A DNA stretch of 64,000 nucleotides from Gammaproteobacteria bacterium (lineage in GTDB: Bacteria; Pseudomonadota; Gammaproteobacteria; JAADGQ01): NCBI GenBank assembly GCA_021648145.1, contig JAKITI010000013.1:24708-88707 (forward strand). The letters are read 5' to 3'. A model generated the notes under the pieces. That model ran no database searches and was not told where the DNA came from. It saw nothing but the letters and a program-made list of their open reading frames with translations. A program made the translations under genes and the position numbers. How positions within the stretch are numbered: position 1 is the stretch's first letter; every line of letters starts with the position of its first letter. Positions 53,778 to 61,969 of this stretch are shown here, one piece after another.

Positions 53778-54692
53778 ATGTCAATACGCCATTTTTTAAC
53801 TTTAAATGACCTAACCTCGGATGAGTTTAAGGCTCTGATTCAACGTGCCATTGAGTTGAAAGCGATGCAGCACCGGGGCGAGCGATACGAACCACTGAAA
53901 AACAGGGTGTTGGCGATGATTTTTGAAAAATCATCAACACGTACGCGTGTTTCATTTGAAACGGGTATGATCCAGTTTGGAGGGGGTGCGATCTTTCTGT
54001 CGCCACGAGATACCCAGTTGGGTCGTGGCGAGCCGGTTGAGGACAGTGCGCGTGTTTTATCCGGCATGGTGGATTGCATTATGATACGTACTTTTGATCA
54101 TGAGCAACTGGAACGCTTTGCTCGTTATTCGAAAGTCCCCGTGATTAATGCTTTGACAGATTCATACCACCCATGCCAACTATTGGCAGATGTACAAACC
54201 TACCAAGAGTATCGCGGGGATATTGAAGGCAAGACAGTGGCCTGGGTTGGTGATGGTAATAATATGTGCCACTCTTATATTAATGCTGCTCATTTACTTG
54301 GTTTTAAACTAAATATTGCTTGTCCTGAAGGTTTTGAACCTGAGGCCTCAATTGTAGAGCGTGCAGCCCATTGCGTTTCTGTCATGAGAAGCCCTGAAGA
54401 GGCGGTTGCAAATAGTGATTTGATTGTGACTGATGTTTGGGCCAGCATGGGGCAAGAAGAAGAGGCGCAAGAGCGCCTGGAGCTGTTTGCGCCCTATCAG
54501 GTGACAGAGAAAATGATGGCGCTAGCACATGATGATGCTCTGTTTATGCACTGTTTGCCGGCACATCGAGGTGAAGAGGTGGCCGCTGAAGTGATTGATG
54601 GCAAGCAGAGCGTTGTGTGGGATGAAGCTGAAAATCGTCTGCATGCACAAAAAGCATTGTTAGAACTGCTACTTGTTAAGTCGCCCGATTAA
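53778..54692 (+). CDS. argF: Ornithine carbamoyltransferase
   Basis: Forms citrulline from ornithine and carbamoyl phosphate. 304 aa from ATG 53778: carbamoyl-phosphate site [24 protein letters not shown], the ornithine site MGQEEE, and [18 protein letters not shown]. The region offers GTG 53760, ATG 53769 and ATG 53778; only the last has a ribosome site (AGGA 8 nt upstream). Confidence 0.94.
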   Translation: MSIRHFLTLNDLTSDEFKALIQRAIELKAMQHRGERYEPLKNRVLAMIFEKSSTRTRVSFETGMIQFGGGAIFLSPRDTQLGRGEPVEDSARVLSGMVDCIMIRTFDHEQLERFARYSKVPVINALTDSYHPCQLLADVQTYQEYRGDIEGKTVAWVGDGNNMCHSYINAAHLLGFKLNIACPEGFEPEASIVERAAHCVSVMRSPEEAVANSDLIVTDVWASMGQEEEAQERLELFAPYQVTEKMMALAHDDALFMHCLPAHRGEEVAAEVIDGKQSVVWDEAENRLHAQKALLELLLVKSPD

Positions 54693-54710
54693 AATTAGTA
54701 CGGATATTTC

Positions 54711-55754
54711 ATGACAACACTTCTCAAAGTTCAAGGTATTACTTGTCACTACGAGGGGCATCATGTCATTGAAAGTCTTTCACTTCATATGAACAGGGGT
54801 GATCTATGTTGTCTGTTAGGGCCGAGTGGCTGCGGTAAAACAACCGCCCTACGAGCCATCGCTGGGTTTGAACCTGTGACGAGTGGAGAGATTCAGTTAC
54901 GTGGCGAAGTTGTATCAAAATCAGGTTACAGTTTAGCGCCGAATAAACGTCATCTTGGCATGGTTTTTCAAGATTATGCTCTGTTTCCACATATGGACGT
55001 ACGCGCGAATATCTGTTTTGGCCTCAATAAAAAAAGCCACAAAGAGAAGAAAAAAATCAGTGACGAGCTGCTTGAACTGGTGGGCTTAGGGCATTTGCCT
55101 GGCCGTTACCCTCACGAGCTTTCTGGCGGGCAGCAGCAGCGTGTTGCACTGGCAAGAGCGCTGGCGACCGAGCCTGATCTGATTTTAATGGATGAACCTT
55201 TTTCCAACCTGGATGTAGATCTGCGTGAACGCTTGGGTTTAGATGTTCGTGATATTTTTCGTCAAAAGAATATTGCAACTATTTTAGTGACCCATGATCA
55301 GCATGAAGCATTTGCCTTGGGTGATATGGTCGGCATTATGAATGAAGGGCGTATCATGCAGTGGGATACGCCCTTCAATCTTTATCATGAGCCAATAAAT
55401 CGCTTTGTTGCCAATTTTATTGGGCAAGGTGTTTTTCTTGATGGCAAACTGCTCACTCATGATACGGTGGAAACCTCGATTGGCATCATAAAAGGAGATC
55501 GTGCCTATCAACTGCCTGTGGGAAGTGCTGTAGAAGTTTTAGTGCGTCCAGATGATGTGGTGTCAGATCATGACAGCACACTGATTGGGAAGATTATTAA
55601 TAAAGCTTTTAAAGGGGCAGAGACGGTCTATACATTAAAAATGCCTACGGGGGATACCGTGTTATCTCTTTTCCCCAGCCATCATGACCATGCTATTGGT
55701 GATGATGTCAGGGTTCGATTAGCTGCACAGCATCTTGTTCTGTTTCAGAAGTAG
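54711..55754 (+). CDS. ABC transporter ATPase, iron/spermidine/putrescine-type
   Basis: 347 aa, FbpC/PotA-type importer ATPase: Walker A GPSGCGKTTALR, signature LSGGQQQRVALARALA, Walker B LILMDEPFSNLD, H-loop VTHDQHEAF, and a C-terminal TOBE domain from about 240. No permease or binding protein lies nearby, so its partners are elsewhere. It is 18 nt after argF, in the same direction, and may be part of that transcript; the substrate is not readable. Confidence 0.85.
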   Translation: MTTLLKVQGITCHYEGHHVIESLSLHMNRGDLCCLLGPSGCGKTTALRAIAGFEPVTSGEIQLRGEVVSKSGYSLAPNKRHLGMVFQDYALFPHMDVRANICFGLNKKSHKEKKKISDELLELVGLGHLPGRYPHELSGGQQQRVALARALATEPDLILMDEPFSNLDVDLRERLGLDVRDIFRQKNIATILVTHDQHEAFALGDMVGIMNEGRIMQWDTPFNLYHEPINRFVANFIGQGVFLDGKLLTHDTVETSIGIIKGDRAYQLPVGSAVEVLVRPDDVVSDHDSTLIGKIINKAFKGAETVYTLKMPTGDTVLSLFPSHHDHAIGDDVRVRLAAQHLVLFQK

Positions 55755-55844
55755 CCTCTTTAATATTGAATGAATAGCCAAAGAAAACACTTTGTTATTT
55801 GACGCTGGGTGAAGTATTATACGGCCACTTCTCGCAAGAGAGAT

Positions 55845-55921
55845 CGGAGCGTAGCGCAGCTTGGTAGCGCACCACAATGGGGTTGTGGGGGTCGGGAGTT
55901 CGAATCTCCCCGCTCCGACCA
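55845..55921 (+). tRNA. tRNA-Pro(GGG)
   Basis: 77 nt including encoded CCA. Acceptor stem CGGAGCG / CGCTCCG, D-loop AGCTTGGTAGC, anticodon stem CCACA / TGTGG around loop ATGGGGT giving anticodon GGG, and T-arm GGGAG-TTCGAAT-CTCCC. C1 and the overall sequence match proline tRNAs. A promoter-like TTGTTA (55792) with TATTAT (55815) lies upstream with 17-nt spacing. Confidence 0.93.
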
Positions 55922-55926
55922 TAATA

Positions 55927-56619
55927 CTAACGTAAGTTAAATTTCACTGGTAATCTCAATAACACCGCAACTGCTTTGCCATCTGCTTTGGCTGGTGAAA
56001 ATGTTGAAGCCCATATTGCTTTTTTTGCCGCTTGGTCGAACTCTTTTCCAGCTGATTGTATGATGGTTACCTTTCGCACTTTTCCTTTTTTATCAATATA
56101 AGCTTCAAGTTTTACTGTTGCAGTTTCCCCACGTGCGCGCATGGCAGGGGGGTAAACTGGGGTCTCTTTATGCAGGTATTGCGGCATATCAGAGAGCTGA
56201 AAGATAGGAACAGGTATTGGTAATACTTCGGTCGTCACGGTTTCTATCTTTTTTTGGGTAACAGGCTCGGGTGAAATTTCTTTAGTGGTTTCTGCCTCTG
56301 GCACTACTTTTTTAACTGGATTCAATGCAATTTTTTCGACAGGTTTAATTGATTCCTTTTTGATCGGTTTGGGCTTGGGCTGCTCTTTTTGTTTTGGAGG
56401 AATAACTTTTTTGGGAGGCGGAGCCTGTTTTTTCTCAATGGGCTTTTCAGTAGGCTTCCAATTTACCAAGTCAACAACCAATAGTGGGCGTTTGTCCTGA
56501 GTAACATTTTGGTTGGCAGAGAACAGTTGAACCGATAGCAATAAACTTATCGTGGCGAGCAGGCCTGCGAAGAGTGAAGCCGCTGCCTGTAGCCATCGGT
56601 TATTCAATGGGCTTTTCAT
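55927..56619 (-). CDS. tonB: TonB energy transducer
   Basis: 230 aa linking ExbBD to outer membrane receptors. An N-terminal transmembrane helix (about 10-35), then a long Pro/Lys/Glu-rich periplasmic spacer (KKQAPPPKK, PKPKPIKK), and a C-terminal TonB fold with YPPAMRARGETATV and the VAVLLRLPVKFNLR end. I start at ATG 56619 because the frame upstream to 56667 lies inside exbD; it overlaps exbD by 20 nt. It ends 5 nt before the convergent tRNA-Pro. Confidence 0.9.
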   Translation of the reverse strand: MKSPLNNRWLQAAASLFAGLLATISLLLSVQLFSANQNVTQDKRPLLVVDLVNWKPTEKPIEKKQAPPPKKVIPPKQKEQPKPKPIKKESIKPVEKIALNPVKKVVPEAETTKEISPEPVTQKKIETVTTEVLPIPVPIFQLSDMPQYLHKETPVYPPAMRARGETATVKLEAYIDKKGKVRKVTIIQSAGKEFDQAAKKAIWASTFSPAKADGKAVAVLLRLPVKFNLR

Positions 56620-57025
56620 CTGTTGCAATGGCCAGGCCTTTTGCCCCAGCTGATTTGCTGACATCAATCACGTTAATAAGAGATTCTGTGGTGGTCAGTT
56701 TGTCAGCATGAAGAATAACGGGGGCATCTGGGCGCATTGCAAGTTCATCCGAGACAATACGCTTGACATCATCAAGCGTCACAGCACTATTTTTATAATA
56801 AACTTGTCCAGTTTTATCGATTTTTAACAAAATATTTTCATCGCTTAATTCAGCAGCATGTGTCGATGCTGGTATTGATATCATTAAGCCATCGTCTTCC
56901 GGGAATACGGTGGTGACCATAAAAAAGATCAATAGCAGAAATACAATATCAATGAGCGGTGCCATCGTAATTTCTGGTTTGCCTGTATCGGGCAGAGGGA
57001 TATTCAACTGCTCGCTGCTATTCAT
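56600..57025 (-). CDS. exbD: ExbD biopolymer transport protein
   Basis: 141 aa, one N-terminal transmembrane helix (about 20-42) with the conserved membrane Asp in PLIDIVFLLLIFFMV, and a periplasmic domain with the usual ILHADKLTT segment. It overlaps exbB by 4 nt and tonB by 20 nt. Confidence 0.92.
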   Translation of the reverse strand: MNSSEQLNIPLPDTGKPEITMAPLIDIVFLLLIFFMVTTVFPEDDGLMISIPASTHAAELSDENILLKIDKTGQVYYKNSAVTLDDVKRIVSDELAMRPDAPVILHADKLTTTESLINVIDVSKSAGAKGLAIATDEKPIE

Positions 57026-57648
57026 GATTTGATCTTGGTGTTATATAGAGCAATATCACGATGTAAAATCATCTGCATGGCTTGACCTGTGATCGCGGTC
57101 AGTGCATTGACGCGACGAGCCAGCAGGTGATGAAAAAATATGACCGGAATGGCGATAATCAGACCGCTGGCCGTGGTGAGCAGTGCTTGGGAAATACCAA
57201 CAGCCATCTCTCCAGGATCACCAGTGCCGTGCAGGGCAATGGCTTCAAAAACATTAATCATTCCGATGACAGTCCCCAATAACCCCAGCATGGGCAGCAG
57301 TGAGCCGAGTGTGGCGACGGTGGGCAGTGTGCCTTCCAGTTTTGGCATAATTTCTGCCAAATGGATATTCATCTCTTTGGCTAAATCTTCTTTGTTCGTG
57401 ACATCGCCCCAGTTGATTAATGTGAGAAGCTGTGCGACTGGGCTGCTGTTATAGGCTGAATTGGAAGGGATAAAATCATTGCTATTTTGCAGGTTGGCAT
57501 AATCTTGCCGAGCACTGTTTGATAAGCTAAAAATGCGAAAGCTTTGCCAGATCAACATTATCATGGCGATGCAGGCCGCAATAAAAATCACCCACATGAT
57601 GGGGCCACCTTTTGTCATGAGAGCCATAAAATCAGAATATAAAGTCAT
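57022..57648 (-). CDS. exbB: ExbB/TolQ-type proton channel
   Basis: 208 aa with three transmembrane helices (about 15-37, 110-132, 155-178), the conserved LATLGSLLPMLGLLGTVIGMI and ALLTTASGLIIAIPVIFFHHLL. It uses the proton gradient with ExbD to energise TonB. Located 6 nt downstream of the receptor gene, in the order receptor-exbB-exbD-tonB. Confidence 0.93.
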   Translation of the reverse strand: MTLYSDFMALMTKGGPIMWVIFIAACIAMIMLIWQSFRIFSLSNSARQDYANLQNSNDFIPSNSAYNSSPVAQLLTLINWGDVTNKEDLAKEMNIHLAEIMPKLEGTLPTVATLGSLLPMLGLLGTVIGMINVFEAIALHGTGDPGEMAVGISQALLTTASGLIIAIPVIFFHHLLARRVNALTAITGQAMQMILHRDIALYNTKIKS

Positions 57649-57654
57649 GCTAGA

Positions 57655-59967
57655 TTAAAACTCCATCTCAACGCCGAAAAAAGGAAAGAATGGCATGCCG
57701 GTAATTTTAGTGGGATTGTCGATTTTTTCATATTCATTACCATAGTCATATTCAATAATATTTTTAGAAAATGTAACATTTTGCAGGTCAATATAGAGTT
57801 TAATTTTAGACTCTTTAAACAGAATTTCACGGTCAATGCGTAGATCAACTTTATAGTAAGTCGGGGTACGCACGGCATTATGTTTGCCATATTCAGCAAT
57901 CCATCGGCTGGTATCATCCCCCTCAATTTCACGATAACGATTTATAACTTCGGTATAAGGCTTACCTGAACGGACTTCAGCTTTTATACCCCATTTCCAG
58001 CGTTTCCAGCTGCCACCAAAAGGTTGCCCCCAAACCGCAGTTAGTGTGAGTGGCTGGTCGCCTGAAAAATCACGAGTCAAACCGGTTAACTGATTGGTGC
58101 GTTTGGACTTGGCCCATGAGAGTGATAGCCAGCCCATTTTACCGTGACGTGCTTCGCGTTTGATGAAAAGATCAAAGCCGTAAGCTTCTCCCGTACCTTT
58201 GTTGGCATAATTGTTGGGTGGATCATTTTCATCAATACTGACGACCAGGTTAGTCATGGGTTTTTGGTAAATTTCTGCTTTTACACTATAAAGCGAGTTG
58301 ATTTTATGTTGAATGCCGAGAATTCTATGTTCGGCTTCAGTGGTATCAAGGCGTGGATTACCGAAGGTTTCAATGATTGATGCTCCGTCAGGCATTTGTG
58401 TGTAACGCCCCCAACTGGCGGTAAGCAAGGTTTCAGGTGTCAGGTTATATTCCAGGGAAGCACGCGGTGATAGCTCACGGCTGCTATAACCTCCACTGAC
58501 AGTGGTGTCGCTGTAACGTAAACCGAGTGTTGATGTGAATTTTTCGCCCCAGGTTTTTCTGTATTTGATGTAAGGCGTAAATGCTTTGGCGATCAATGTT
58601 TTTTCTAAGCGGTACTTTTTCTGTGAAGTAAAATCAAAGTCAGGGTCATCTTCTGACGGGGGGCGCGAAATATAGAGATCCACAGGAGCATCGGTATAAA
58701 ACAGTTCAGTACCAAAGCTCAATTTTTGATCTTTTTTGAATTGCCAGTTTAAGTGGGGTCTTAATGAAAGGCTGCTAGTTTTTACGTCGATATAAAAAGG
58801 TTTGCCACTATCATCACGGCCTAAGCGAGTGACATCTTTGTCTCGGTAGTAAGCCAGTGTGGTGATCTGATCCCAACGAGAATTAATGGTTTGTTGCCAG
58901 GTGATGCCCGCTGTTTGATATTCAATGCTGTTACTGAGTTCGCCAGCAAATTGTGGGTCTGTTTTTTCAGCACTTTTCATGTCAAAGGCCATTTTATCTT
59001 GGGCGGCGAAGAAATAGTAATCGAGATAGCCTTTGTCTAATTCATGGCGATAGAGCGCTTGTGCATCATAAAATCGAGGTACGAGTGTGATTTTATTGTC
59101 ATCCTCATCATTATTTCCAGCGAGTTCGTTTATTTTGTCGGGTGAAAGTAACAGATCGATATAGCTGCGCCGCGCAGCAATATAAAAACTGTCATCACTA
59201 TTTTCACCGACTGGGCCTTCTATTAAAAAAGAAGAGGCAATGGTGGAGATATCAAAAGCGTAGTGGGTACGATCTTTCTTGGGGGCTCGCAGTTTTACAT
59301 CAATGGCTCCGCCCAATGCATCGCCATACTCTACGGGAAAGCCTCCTAAAAAAAGATTAATATCTTCAATCAGCATGGGGTTGATTGTCGAATACATGCC
59401 GCCAAAGTGATAAAGATAGCCAATGGGGGCGTTATTTACCCAAATAATATTTTCATTGCGGTCACTGCCACGCATATATATCTCAGCAGAACCTTCGCCT
59501 GCTTGAACAATGCCTGGCAGCGATACCAAAGCTTTGATCGGATCACCCTGACTGCCTGGGGCTTGTGTTAACTCTTGCTTTGACAGGCTGATTTTAGAAG
59601 CTTTTTCGACAATGCGTTCAGCGGTGACTTCCAGCCCTTCGCCTTCGAGTACAACAGGAGAGAGGTAGACCGTGACACTTTTTTCATCTGATTTGACAGA
59701 CCCAGTTCGGGTTTCATAACCTGCTGCGAGCACTTTGATTTTTTTGGGGTGGTCAATCTCTGAAAAGTGGGTTTGGCCTTTTTTATTACTGGTTTCATAA
59801 ATATCACTCTCATCCAGCACCACCGTTGCGCCATCAATGAACATGCCGCTGCCGCGCTCTTTTATTGTCACGGTGAAATCTGTAGCGAATAGATTATTTG
59901 ACTCTAATAATAATATGAAAAGAAGAGGGATAGAAAGGCGGGAGCTTGAATGATCCGTGCGGCTCAT
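57655..59967 (-). CDS. TonB-dependent receptor with N-terminal carboxypeptidase-like domain
   Basis: 770 aa. Signal peptide ends near LFA-TD; residues about 30-110 form a carboxypeptidase-regulatory-like beta-sandwich (VLDESDIYETSNKKGQTHF); the plug (about 125-235) has LVSLPGIVQAGEGSAEIYMRG and the rest is a 22-strand barrel ending in PFFGVEMEF. The TonB box is not clear. The ligand is unknown; the domain set is that of large uptake or cobalamin/peptide-type receptors. It starts the operon with its own energy genes. Confidence 0.88.
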   Translation of the reverse strand: MSRTDHSSSRLSIPLLFILLLESNNLFATDFTVTIKERGSGMFIDGATVVLDESDIYETSNKKGQTHFSEIDHPKKIKVLAAGYETRTGSVKSDEKSVTVYLSPVVLEGEGLEVTAERIVEKASKISLSKQELTQAPGSQGDPIKALVSLPGIVQAGEGSAEIYMRGSDRNENIIWVNNAPIGYLYHFGGMYSTINPMLIEDINLFLGGFPVEYGDALGGAIDVKLRAPKKDRTHYAFDISTIASSFLIEGPVGENSDDSFYIAARRSYIDLLLSPDKINELAGNNDEDDNKITLVPRFYDAQALYRHELDKGYLDYYFFAAQDKMAFDMKSAEKTDPQFAGELSNSIEYQTAGITWQQTINSRWDQITTLAYYRDKDVTRLGRDDSGKPFYIDVKTSSLSLRPHLNWQFKKDQKLSFGTELFYTDAPVDLYISRPPSEDDPDFDFTSQKKYRLEKTLIAKAFTPYIKYRKTWGEKFTSTLGLRYSDTTVSGGYSSRELSPRASLEYNLTPETLLTASWGRYTQMPDGASIIETFGNPRLDTTEAEHRILGIQHKINSLYSVKAEIYQKPMTNLVVSIDENDPPNNYANKGTGEAYGFDLFIKREARHGKMGWLSLSWAKSKRTNQLTGLTRDFSGDQPLTLTAVWGQPFGGSWKRWKWGIKAEVRSGKPYTEVINRYREIEGDDTSRWIAEYGKHNAVRTPTYYKVDLRIDREILFKESKIKLYIDLQNVTFSKNIIEYDYGNEYEKIDNPTKITGMPFFPFFGVEMEF

Positions 59968-60107
59968 TAATATACCTTATTAGGCTGCTTAAATATTGAA
60001 GGCATATTAACTGATATGATGAGCGATGTCTGTTGGTTTATTGTATGGCAATGTAGCCTTTTGTAATGAGCTTAGGAACGAGCCAGATAGCTTGGTGACA
60101 AAGTAAA

Positions 60108-61664
60108 ATGAATGGTCAAAACCTGATAGATACGTTAAAAAACCCACGATTATATGATCACCCAGTGACAAAGTTGGAAATAATCGAAACACATATTTCC
60201 TGGGTTATTCTGACTGGGCCCTATGCCTATAAAGTTAAAAAGCCAGTGGACTTTGGCTTTCTTGATTTCTCTTCGCTCGCTAATCGAAGACACTATTGTG
60301 AGTTGGAGCTTGATTTGAACCGACGATTAGCGCCTGATTATTATCTTGATGTTGTTCCGATTACTGGTAGCGCTCAAAATCCAGCTCTATATGGTCGTGG
60401 AGATGTGATCGAATACGCCTTGAAGATGGTTCAATTTCCCCCGAATAGTGAGTTAGATAAGGTGTTAGCTTTGGGCAAGCTTGATACACATTATATGGAT
60501 TTAATTGCCGAGAAAATTGCAAAATTTCATAAAATTATTTCTGTCGCCAAGCAATCGCAAAAATTTGGTGACTTACAGCATGTTCATCAGCCGGTAATAA
60601 ATTGCTATCAAGAGATTCGTAAGCATCTTAATGAAACGGAAGATATTCAGCGCATTAATGCTTTGGAAAACTGGAGTTGTCGGGCGTATGAAGATTTAAA
60701 AAAGGTCTTCGTTTCACGAAAAGAGAACGGTTTTGTACGAGAGTGTCATGGTGATTTACATTTACGTAATATTGCCATGATTGATGATGAAATAGTTATT
60801 TTTGATTGCATCGAATTTAACGAAGATTTGCGATGGAATGATGTCATCAGTGAAATTTCATTTCTTGTCATGGACTTGGATGAGCATAAACAGTCTGCAT
60901 TAGCGAGTCATTTTTTAAATCGCTATCTGGAATTGACGGGTGATTATTCAGGTTTAAAGGTTTTTCGTTACTATCTGGTTTATCGCGCAGTTGTGCGCGC
61001 CATGGTGAGTTGCATTCGCTGGTCTCAAGGAGGTATTCATTCACCTGATATGACCAGTGAATACCAAAATTTTCAGAACTATTTGAATTTGGCTGAAAAG
61101 TATATCGACCTCGAGTCACCAAGATTGTTTATTATGCACGGCCTTTCCGGCTCAGGAAAATCAACAGTAAGCCAAACTTTGTTGCAAGCAAAGTTTGCGA
61201 TTCGAATACGATCAGACATAGAGCGTAAAAGATTGCATGATATTAAAGCGTCACAAAAAAACAGACAGGGTGTTCAGGAAGGAATCTATAGTTCAACGTC
61301 TAGTGAAGAGGTGTATCAGCACCTTTTTGAGCTGGCAAAGTCGTTATTAAACTCGGGCTACTCTGTTGTTGTGGATGCGACATTTTTAAAAATAGCACAG
61401 CGAGAGATGTTTCAGAGGCTGGCTGATATGTTTAATGTTGAATATGCCATATTGCACTGTTACGCCCCCTTAAATGTCATGCGAAATAGAGTCGTGCGGC
61501 GTAATATGGAAGAGAGTGATGCATCGGATGCGGATCTAAAAGTACTGGAATTTCAGATTAAACAGGTGCAAAAATTTACAGGCAAAGAGATGAGGTATGT
61601 TGTTGATATCAACACGCAGCAAAAAATAAAGGAAGATAAATTATTAAAACGGTTATTTATTTGA
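60108..61664 (+). CDS. APH-like kinase fused to AAA/P-loop kinase
   Basis: 518 aa. The N-terminal 330 residues look like an aminoglycoside phosphotransferase fold: FLTGPYAYKVKKP-style nucleotide-lysine near residue 40, and the catalytic HGDLHLRNIAMIDDE near 210 with the later FDCIEF. Residues 340-518 are a zeta-like P-loop kinase with HGLSGSGKSTVSQTLL. Such two-domain proteins are widespread, with unknown substrates; resistance should not be assumed. It is divergent from the TonB-dependent receptor gene. Confidence 0.8.
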   Translation: MNGQNLIDTLKNPRLYDHPVTKLEIIETHISWVILTGPYAYKVKKPVDFGFLDFSSLANRRHYCELELDLNRRLAPDYYLDVVPITGSAQNPALYGRGDVIEYALKMVQFPPNSELDKVLALGKLDTHYMDLIAEKIAKFHKIISVAKQSQKFGDLQHVHQPVINCYQEIRKHLNETEDIQRINALENWSCRAYEDLKKVFVSRKENGFVRECHGDLHLRNIAMIDDEIVIFDCIEFNEDLRWNDVISEISFLVMDLDEHKQSALASHFLNRYLELTGDYSGLKVFRYYLVYRAVVRAMVSCIRWSQGGIHSPDMTSEYQNFQNYLNLAEKYIDLESPRLFIMHGLSGSGKSTVSQTLLQAKFAIRIRSDIERKRLHDIKASQKNRQGVQEGIYSSTSSEEVYQHLFELAKSLLNSGYSVVVDATFLKIAQREMFQRLADMFNVEYAILHCYAPLNVMRNRVVRRNMEESDASDADLKVLEFQIKQVQKFTGKEMRYVVDINTQQKIKEDKLLKRLFI

Positions 61665-61969
61665 ATTTACTCTGAATATGGCTATTAAAAATAGATTGCT
61701 ACCTGAGTTGCTGTCCATTCTATTGAGATATATACTGTTGTTCATGTCAGTTTATGGTAAAGGTTTCACATACTAAAACAGGGATAAACAGGGATAAACA
61801 GGGATAAACAGGGATAAACAGGGATAAACAGGGATAAACAGGGATAAACAGGGATAAACAGGGATAAACAGGGATATAGTGGAAAACAACAAATTTTATA
61901 TTGTGAAATTTAATGCTATGAACGGGCTGGAATTCAATATCCTGATACACATAATTTAAAGGAAATATT
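61665..61969. other. Intergenic region with tandem repeat upstream of PEP-CTERM gene
   Basis: 305 bp between the kinase stop and the next ATG. It holds the 10-bp tandem repeat (listed separately) and a GGAAA-type ribosome site (AAAGGA) just before 61970. The ends around the repeat are AT-rich. I see no terminator after the kinase gene. Confidence 0.6.
61779..61876 (+). repeat. 10-bp tandem repeat (CAGGGATAAA), 9.8 copies
   Basis: The unit CAGGGATAAA is repeated nine times without change from 61779 to 61868, and an eight-base partial copy follows to 61876. Its end is 93 nt before the ATG of the PEP-CTERM/oxidase gene, so copy number changes could affect promoter spacing. Confidence 0.95.

Noticed and set aside
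60108..61664. Aminoglycoside resistance gene
   Set aside because: The APH-like domain is part of a widespread two-domain housekeeping-type kinase; similarity to resistance enzymes is only at the fold level.
61779..61876. CRISPR array
   Set aside because: Units are 10 bp with no spacers; no cas genes are in the window.
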